20,698 nt of DNA from the IMG/VR virus record IMGVR_UViG_3300037584_002593, positions 1 to 20,698 of that record; one strand, given 5' to 3'. Positions 16,617 through 20,698 of this stretch are shown piece by piece (the first letter of the stretch is position 1; each line of letters opens with the position of its first letter). The position numbers and the translations under genes are program-made. The notes below the pieces were generated by a model that was not told where the DNA came from, searched no databases, and saw only the letters and a program-made list of their open reading frames with translations. The DNA comes from a virus.

Positions 16617-17183
16617 ATGAGTGACTTACTCGCCGACATGGCTGCTGACAGCCAATCTTCTTTGTCTCTGCCCGGAGACAAGAGCTTAGATGCTTTGTCA
16701 TCTATCGCAGATTCTATCGTATCTGCGGAGCAAACGGTCAAAAATCTCGAATCACAGCTAAAAGAAGCAAAGCAGGTACTGCTGAAGCTCACAGACGAAG
16801 ATCTGCCTAGCAAGATGCAAGAGATCGGCATGACCAACTTTACCTTGCGAGACGGTAGCAAGGTCGAAATCAAAGAGACGTATGGTGCGCGAATCAGCAA
16901 GCAGAACGAAGCTGCGGCTTTTGATTGGCTACGCTCGCGTGGCGAAGGCGACATCATCAAAAACACCGTCACAGTGCGCTTTGGTAAGGAGAAAGATAAC
17001 GAAGCGCAAGCCTTGGTCGAAGAACTCCGTAGGCAAGCTTGGGAACCAGAGCAGAAGCAAGAGGTTCATCCCTCGACGTTGAAGGCTTGGGTCAAAGAGC
17101 GAGTGGAGCAAGGTAAGGAGCTAGACATGGAATTGTTTAGTGTGTGGGTTGGACAACGAGCAACGATTAATAAGGCAAAATAA
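16617..17183 (+). CDS. Hypothetical coiled-coil protein of the replication module
   Basis: A 188-aa protein that I do not recognise. Residues about 33-60 (AEQTVKNLESQLKEAKQVLL, 37-56) have strong heptad character. A compact region follows (LPSKMQEIGMTNFTLRDGSK, 63-82, then VEIKETYGARIS, FDWLRSRGEGDII, TVTVRFG), which looks like alternating strands and a helix. The C-terminal part (HPSTLKAWVKERVEQGKELD, 151-170, then FSVWVG) is charged and helical. There is no membrane segment or catalytic motif. As the first gene after the promoter and directly coupled (TAATG) to the candidate ssDNA-binding protein, it is probably a DNA replication or recombination accessory factor. That is inference from position. 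Confidence 0.62.
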   Translation: MSDLLADMAADSQSSLSLPGDKSLDALSSIADSIVSAEQTVKNLESQLKEAKQVLLKLTDEDLPSKMQEIGMTNFTLRDGSKVEIKETYGARISKQNEAAAFDWLRSRGEGDIIKNTVTVRFGKEKDNEAQALVEELRRQAWEPEQKQEVHPSTLKAWVKERVEQGKELDMELFSVWVGQRATINKAK

Positions 17184-18010
17184 TGGCTGATAAAGACGAA
17201 AAGAAAGTAGCGGAAAAGAAAAATAGCGACGTTGTGGTCGCAAGCGCAGCAATGTTTGAAGCAGATGCTGGTGCAGGAATGCAGATGACTGAGGACGACT
17301 TAGCACTGCCGTTTTTGAAGATCGTGTCTTCTGAACTATTGAATCAGGACGCAGACATTGCCGATAAGGCGAAGCTGGGGGACATGATCAACTCGGTGAC
17401 GAAGCAAATTTACTCGGGCAAAACACCGATCAAGGTGATTCCGTGCCACTACAAGCGAGAGTTTTTAATGTGGGCACCTCGCGGCTCTGGTAACGGCGCA
17501 CCTTTGCAGATTTTTGCGCCGGAGGACCAGCGTCCACCAACAACTCGCGATCCTGCGACCAACAAAGACTTTGTCGATAACATGCAGGGTGAATACATCG
17601 ATGAGACGCACCAGCATTTTGTCCTAATACTTGAGGAAAACGGCACTTGGTCGAACGCGATGATTTCTATGAAGTCTACGCAGTTGAAGAAGTCCCGTCA
17701 GTGGAACTCAATGATTGCCACGCGGACGATGGTGGGCGCAAACGGACCGTTCACGCCACCTCGCTTCTCACATATCTACAACCTGTCTACGAACAAGGAA
17801 GAAAACTCCAAGGGCGTGTGGCACGGCTGGAAGATTGAACTGGAGGGTCCGATTGAAGATCCTGCGCAATACCACGCGGCTAAAAGCTTTCATCAGTCCA
17901 TCAGTGCGGGGGATGTGACGGTCAAGCACGAAGAGTCAGGGCCTGCGAAACCAGCCCCGCAGGGTGGTAATGAAGCGTCTGAGGAAAATTCCGACGATAT
18001 ACCTTGGTAA
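17183..18010 (+). CDS. Candidate ssDNA-binding-like protein with SSB-type acidic tail
   Basis: A 275-aa protein starting at TAATG on the upstream stop. The N-terminal 38 residues are charged and probably disordered. The core (about 38-235) contains LALPFLKIVSSE (40-51), TPIKVIPCHYKREFLMWAPR (81-100), HFVLILEENGTW (145-156) and GVWHGWKIELEGPI (211-224), a strand-rich pattern with many aromatic residues. I do not see a classical OB-fold signature. The last 25 residues are Pro/Gly/Glu-rich and end NSDDIPW, very close to the DDDIPF tip by which bacterial SSB proteins recruit partners. Acidic aromatic-ended tails are also found on phage SSBs such as T7 gp2.5. The neighbouring primase ends EDDIPF. 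The ssDNA-binding function is therefore inferred from tail and context, not from a recognised fold. Confidence 0.6.
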   Translation: MADKDEKKVAEKKNSDVVVASAAMFEADAGAGMQMTEDDLALPFLKIVSSELLNQDADIADKAKLGDMINSVTKQIYSGKTPIKVIPCHYKREFLMWAPRGSGNGAPLQIFAPEDQRPPTTRDPATNKDFVDNMQGEYIDETHQHFVLILEENGTWSNAMISMKSTQLKKSRQWNSMIATRTMVGANGPFTPPRFSHIYNLSTNKEENSKGVWHGWKIELEGPIEDPAQYHAAKSFHQSISAGDVTVKHEESGPAKPAPQGGNEASEENSDDIPW

Positions 18011-18092
18011 CAACTAACTCGGCGTTCCGTGCCGTCGTTAGGGGCATTTGAGATCTCCTCACAGATAGCCCCATGCACGGACCAAGGATTTT
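18011..18092 (+). promoter_or_regulatory. Structured 82-base spacer before the primase gene
   Basis: Two nested or successive hairpins can be drawn. The first pairs TAAC (18015-18018) and CGGC (18020-18023) with GCCG (18031-18034) and GTTA (18037-18040), with a small internal mismatch and a seven-base loop. The second pairs GGGGC (18041-18045) with GCCCC (18068-18072) around a region that includes the palindrome GAGATCTC (18050-18057). No U tract follows, and I see no good promoter. It may be an RNA processing or translation-control element, as it sits inside one presumed transcript. Confidence 0.4.
18084..18088 (+). promoter_or_regulatory. Ribosome binding site of the primase gene
   Basis: AAGGA lies four bases before the ATG at 18093 and fixes that start. 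It is just outside the second hairpin, which ends at 18072, so it should be accessible. Confidence 0.6.
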
Positions 18093-19625
18093 ATGGATAT
18101 TCGTAGATTTGCTGAAATATTTGATGGCCTGAAACAGGCATACGGGACTTTTAAAATTGAGTCCAAGTCGAGCAGTGGCAAGACGCAGGGTAAGGCAAAC
18201 GTGGTTCGCGAACCTCGGACCAAAGAAGATTGGGAAAACCATCTAGCTGGTACACAGTCGATTGGGATCATCCCGATCAACGAGGACAACGCCTGCCGTT
18301 GGGGCTGTATTGACATCGATCAATACAACTTCAACCACAAGGCTCTGATCGACAAGATACAGGCGGCGAAGCTACCTCTGGTGGTATGTCGCAGTAAATC
18401 AGGGGGCGCTCACGTCTTCTTGTTTACGGACGCTTTCATTCCTGCAAAAGACATGCAGGACGTGCTGACTCAGCTTTGTGCTGGGTTGGGGTACGGCGGT
18501 AGTGAGATATTTCCGAAGCAGGTAAGTCTCAACCTAGAGCGTGGCGATGTGGGTAACTTTCTTAACATGCCTTACTTCGACCATGAGAATGGTCTGAGGT
18601 ATGCCTTCAACCTCGACGGCACGGCGGCAACGTTGGAGCAATTCTTTGCCTTGGTGGCAGAAAACGTGCAGACGCACGAGCAGGCTCTGTCTTTAGTCGT
18701 TGAACAAGATCAATCGCTACCCATACCAGACGGCCCGCCTTGCTTACAGATACTGTGTAAGGAAGGGATAGGCGAAGGCGCTAGGAATAACGGGCTGTTC
18801 AACGTGGGTGTTTACTTACGCAAGGCGTATCCCGATACGTGGGAAACAGAGATACTCAATCACAACATGAACTTCATCCACCCTCCGCTGCCCTTGGGCG
18901 AGGTGAACACGGTTGCTAAACAGCTTGAGCGCAAAGATTATGCTTACAAGTGTAAAGACGCGCCAATCAACGCGTACTGTAACCCTGAACTATGCAAAAC
19001 GCGTAAGTTTGGTATCGATGCTGCTGTCTCTGGCGTACAAATCGCCAACCTGCGCAAGTACAACAGTGTTCCGCCCGTGTGGTTCTTGGACGTTCAAGGT
19101 CAGCCCTTGGAACTAGGGACAGACGATTTGATGAACCAAGCGGCGTTTCAGCGAGCTTGCGTGGAACAGTTGAACTTTTTCCCTCGGACAGTGCAAAAAG
19201 CGCAGTGGGAGCAGCGTATCAACGCTCTGCTGAACGAAATGAGTGACACGGAGGGTCATGTCATTGAAGTAAGTCAGGATGTTAGCGTTAACGGGCAGTT
19301 TGCAGACCACTTGGAAGAGTTCTGCACGGGGCATCAAGCCGCTGATGAGAAAGAACAGATCTTGCTCAAGCGCCCATGGACTGATGAAGATCAGAAAGAA
19401 ACGTACTTCCGGCTCAAGGATCTGGAGGCACACTTGGTAAAAGCTAATTTCAAGGCATACAAAACGCATCAGATCGCGCAGAGACTGCGTGACGTAAACG
19501 GCGAAGCAACTCAGCTTCGTATACAAGGCAAGGTTATTCGTTTGTGGAAGATACCCGCACATGAACAACCGACCGGACGTGTGGCAGAGCCTTCGTTCGG
19601 TAAAGAAGACGACATACCTTTCTAG
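18093..19625 (+). CDS. TOTE-like archaeo-eukaryotic-type primase with SSB-like tail
   Basis: A 510-aa protein. The primase core spans about residues 50-200. Motif I is GCIDIDQYN with D74 and D76; motif II is RSKSGGAH with S103 and H107; GSEIFPKQ (136-143) and GNFLNMPYFD (154-163) follow. These are the signatures of the archaeo-eukaryotic primase group described from TOTE conflict systems. A C-terminal helical primase domain follows (GIGEGARNNGLFNVGVYLRK, 225-244), ending in a Cys cluster (C287, C296, C301, then KTRKFG) that may bind zinc. The last 150 residues are unassigned. The protein ends GKEDDIPF, matching the SSB C-terminal tip. It would make primers for phage replication. No helicase of the DnaB type and no polymerase is fused to it, unlike many phage primase-helicases; the SNF2 gene nearby is the only helicase in view. 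Confidence 0.85.
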   Translation: MDIRRFAEIFDGLKQAYGTFKIESKSSSGKTQGKANVVREPRTKEDWENHLAGTQSIGIIPINEDNACRWGCIDIDQYNFNHKALIDKIQAAKLPLVVCRSKSGGAHVFLFTDAFIPAKDMQDVLTQLCAGLGYGGSEIFPKQVSLNLERGDVGNFLNMPYFDHENGLRYAFNLDGTAATLEQFFALVAENVQTHEQALSLVVEQDQSLPIPDGPPCLQILCKEGIGEGARNNGLFNVGVYLRKAYPDTWETEILNHNMNFIHPPLPLGEVNTVAKQLERKDYAYKCKDAPINAYCNPELCKTRKFGIDAAVSGVQIANLRKYNSVPPVWFLDVQGQPLELGTDDLMNQAAFQRACVEQLNFFPRTVQKAQWEQRINALLNEMSDTEGHVIEVSQDVSVNGQFADHLEEFCTGHQAADEKEQILLKRPWTDEDQKETYFRLKDLEAHLVKANFKAYKTHQIAQRLRDVNGEATQLRIQGKVIRLWKIPAHEQPTGRVAEPSFGKEDDIPF

Positions 19626-19629
19626 GAGG
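19624..19629 (+). promoter_or_regulatory. Strong ribosome binding site of the 77-aa gene
   Basis: AGGAGG overlaps the primase stop and lies four bases before the ATG at 19634. It is the closest match to the anti-Shine-Dalgarno sequence that I found in the window and suggests high translation. Confidence 0.75.
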
Positions 19630-19633
19630 AAAA

Positions 19634-19867
19634 ATGACAGGACTAGTATTTCCAGAGGGCCTGCGGGTTTTTAAGCCACGGCAGAAAGCCCCTGAGTTTG
19701 TTAAAGGTGCTCTGTTGATCAACAGGCAAGAACTCATTGATTGGCTGCAACAGCAGCATGAGGAAGAAATCCGAATCGACATTCTACAGGCTAAAGCACC
19801 CAAGACCGGTTGGTATTGCAAAGTAGACGATTGGAAGCCCGACAACGCTCCGCAGGCAGACTTTTGA
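19634..19867 (+). CDS. Small hypothetical phage protein, 77 aa
   Basis: A short protein with a strong ribosome binding site, eight bases after the primase stop. It has a helix with Gln and Glu (NRQELIDWLQQQHEEEIRID, 30-49) and a C-terminal TGWYCKVDDWKPD (58-70), which resembles a small conserved family in marine phage replication modules. I do not know its function. No membrane segment or metal motif is seen. Its stop overlaps the start of the next gene (TTGA). Confidence 0.7.
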   Translation: MTGLVFPEGLRVFKPRQKAPEFVKGALLINRQELIDWLQQQHEEEIRIDILQAKAPKTGWYCKVDDWKPDNAPQADF

Positions 19868-20142
19868 TAGTTCTCGAAGATTTTGAAGAGGCTCTCTTGG
19901 GTGTGGGCGAGTGCGTTGACATAGACTCACCCGTAATGGTCTATGACTACAGTAAGTGCTTGGAAGTTTTGATGAAAAAAAACGATTGGTCTATAGAAGA
20001 CGCTATTGAGTGGATGGACTACAACGTGATTTCGGCTCGCATGGGAAAAGCCAGCCCAGTGTTTGTATTTCCCACTAAAGATCTTGCCGATCTTGCCATG
20101 GAGTACGATGTAACAATAACCGAAAAGGATGTATTACATTGA
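19864..20142 (+). CDS. Small conserved phage-type protein, 92 aa
   Basis: A 92-aa protein. I place the start at the TTG at 19864 because it overlaps the upstream stop as TTGA; the frame is open further upstream, to a TTG at 19810, but that would read through the previous gene. A weak AGG lies seven bases before it. The sequence IDSPVMVYDYSKCLEVLMKK, then DAIEWMDYNVISARMGKASP and VFVF follows a pattern I associate with a widespread phage family of unknown role, in which the usual core is YD...L....EEA.E....N...A..G..TP.F. It overlaps the following oxygenase gene, again as TTGA. Confidence 0.65.
   Translation: MIVLEDFEEALLGVGECVDIDSPVMVYDYSKCLEVLMKKNDWSIEDAIEWMDYNVISARMGKASPVFVFPTKDLADLAMEYDVTITEKDVLH
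20125..20129 (+). promoter_or_regulatory. Ribosome binding site of the truncated oxygenase gene
   Basis: AAGGA inside the previous gene lies nine bases before the TTG at 20139 and supports that start over the ATG at 20175. Confidence 0.45.
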
Positions 20143-20698
20143 GCAGTGTTGAGTTTGAAGACCTGATTGCGCCCATGACAGTCGTTGAGTTTGAAGAAAA
20201 ACACAGAAGCAAAAACTTTGTTGTGTTCCCAAGGAATGATGCGCGGACAGAACTGTTCGACAACATAATCGACTGGCAGCAATTCAGCAGCTACATCAAC
20301 AACGACAGGGCAGTCGCAGGGATGCAGGCGATTACCCTTGATGGCAGAAAACTGTGCATGGAGAAGGGCAACCTTGAGCGTGAGAGTAGGCCCAATTGGT
20401 GCCGCAGGGACTACTACGACAAGAAATATTTGCACGAGATATGGACTGCGGGCGGCTCTCTGATCCTGACAAAAGCGTCACTGCTTACATCAAAAATAAG
20501 CGCAATTGCTGGCGCAGTTGAAAGATATTATCGCGGTGCAGCAGATGCACATTTCTATTGCTCTGGCCGACCCAACGCTTCTACGTTTCCTTTCCATATC
20601 GATCAAGACGACAACTTTTTGGTTCATGCGCAAGGCGAAGTTAGCTGGGAGGTGTCAAACAGTTTTGAGAACGATGATGGCGACTTCACATCGTTCGA
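20139..20698 (+). CDS. JmjC/cupin-like Fe(II)/2OG oxygenase, 3' end cut by window edge
   Basis: The frame stays open from 20139 to the right edge, giving 186 codons without a stop. The product begins MSSVEFEDLIAPMTVVEFEE (TTG read as Met), like the start of cupin-type oxygenases in which a short helix precedes a strand (NFVVFP, 26-31). Near the cut end, FPFHIDQDDNFLVHAQGEVS (150-169, then WEV) carries the H153-x-D155 iron ligands and the G-x-x-x-W strand typical of JmjC and ribosomal-oxygenase cupins, which hydroxylate proteins. The distal His is beyond the window. The substrate is unknown. It is the second iron oxygenase here and is not closely similar to the one at 528. If the ATG at 20175 were the start, the protein would lose 12 residues. 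Confidence 0.68.
   Translation, partial: MSSVEFEDLIAPMTVVEFEEKHRSKNFVVFPRNDARTELFDNIIDWQQFSSYINNDRAVAGMQAITLDGRKLCMEKGNLERESRPNWCRRDYYDKKYLHEIWTAGGSLILTKASLLTSKISAIAGAVERYYRGAADAHFYCSGRPNASTFPFHIDQDDNFLVHAQGEVSWEVSNSFENDDGDFTSF

Noticed and set aside
19810-19863. Extension of the 92-aa gene upstream to a TTG at 19810
   Set aside because: It would overlap the 77-aa gene by 58 bases, adds an Arg-rich stretch with no conservation signal, and has no ribosome site.
20019-20435. Minus-strand reading frame of 138 codons near the right edge
   Set aside because: The + strand there holds the 92-aa protein and an open frame with JmjC-like ligands, which explain the region better.
1-20698. tRNA genes, integrase, transposase or attachment sites
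   Set aside because: No cloverleaf, recombinase motifs or direct repeats that would support any of these were seen by eye; a tRNA scan would settle it.

Overview
The window looks like the central part of a tailed bacteriophage genome, most likely a marine virus. All but one of the genes lie on the + strand, genes overlap by 1-4 bases (TAATG, GTGA, ATGA, TTGA junctions), and there is almost no non-coding DNA. Several proteins carry sequence signatures I associate with uncultured marine phage virion proteins, such as a SDDIPAMLSDGEFV-type motif, a DLSGDGKVTQKD loop and an AGAFGGSR motif. I see no rRNA, tRNA, integrase, transposon, CRISPR array, terminase, portal, major capsid or DNA polymerase gene, so those must lie outside the window if present. 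The host cannot be read from the sequence. A Coq4-like gene would fit a ubiquinone-making proteobacterium, but that is inference.

Layout. (1) 1-1456, auxiliary and lysis genes: a Coq4-like protein cut by the left edge, a small Fe(II)/2-oxoglutarate oxygenase, and a T4-type (GH24) lysozyme with Cys at the catalytic Asp position. (2) 1456-15075, virion module: a 631-aa tail/stabilisation protein, a 114-aa protein, and five large proteins (655, 599, 944, 1289 and 288 aa) rich in Gln, Ala and Gly. These look like internal, tail-associated or DNA-ejection proteins. (3) 15076-16518, one minus-strand SNF2-type helicase that abuts the virion module tail-to-tail with no intergenic base. (4) 16519-16616, a divergent promoter region with a perfect TTGACA box. 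(5) 16617-20142, replication module: a coiled-coil protein, a candidate single-strand-binding-like protein ending SDDIPW, an archaeo-eukaryotic-type primase of the TOTE-like group ending EDDIPF, and two small conserved phage-type proteins. (6) 20139 to the right edge, a truncated JmjC/cupin-like oxygenase.

How the genes may work together. The virion block would build the tail and the internal proteins delivered with the DNA, and the lysozyme would open the cell. The replication block would start after the divergent promoter. Its primase and its putative ssDNA-binding protein share an SSB-C-terminus-like tail, which suggests both recruit the same partner. The Coq4-like protein and the two oxygenases at either end are the auxiliary metabolic candidates. 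The most interesting points are the phage-borne Coq4 with an intact metal motif, the shared SSB-like tails, and a 27-base in-frame motif shared by two virion genes 5.4 kb apart.
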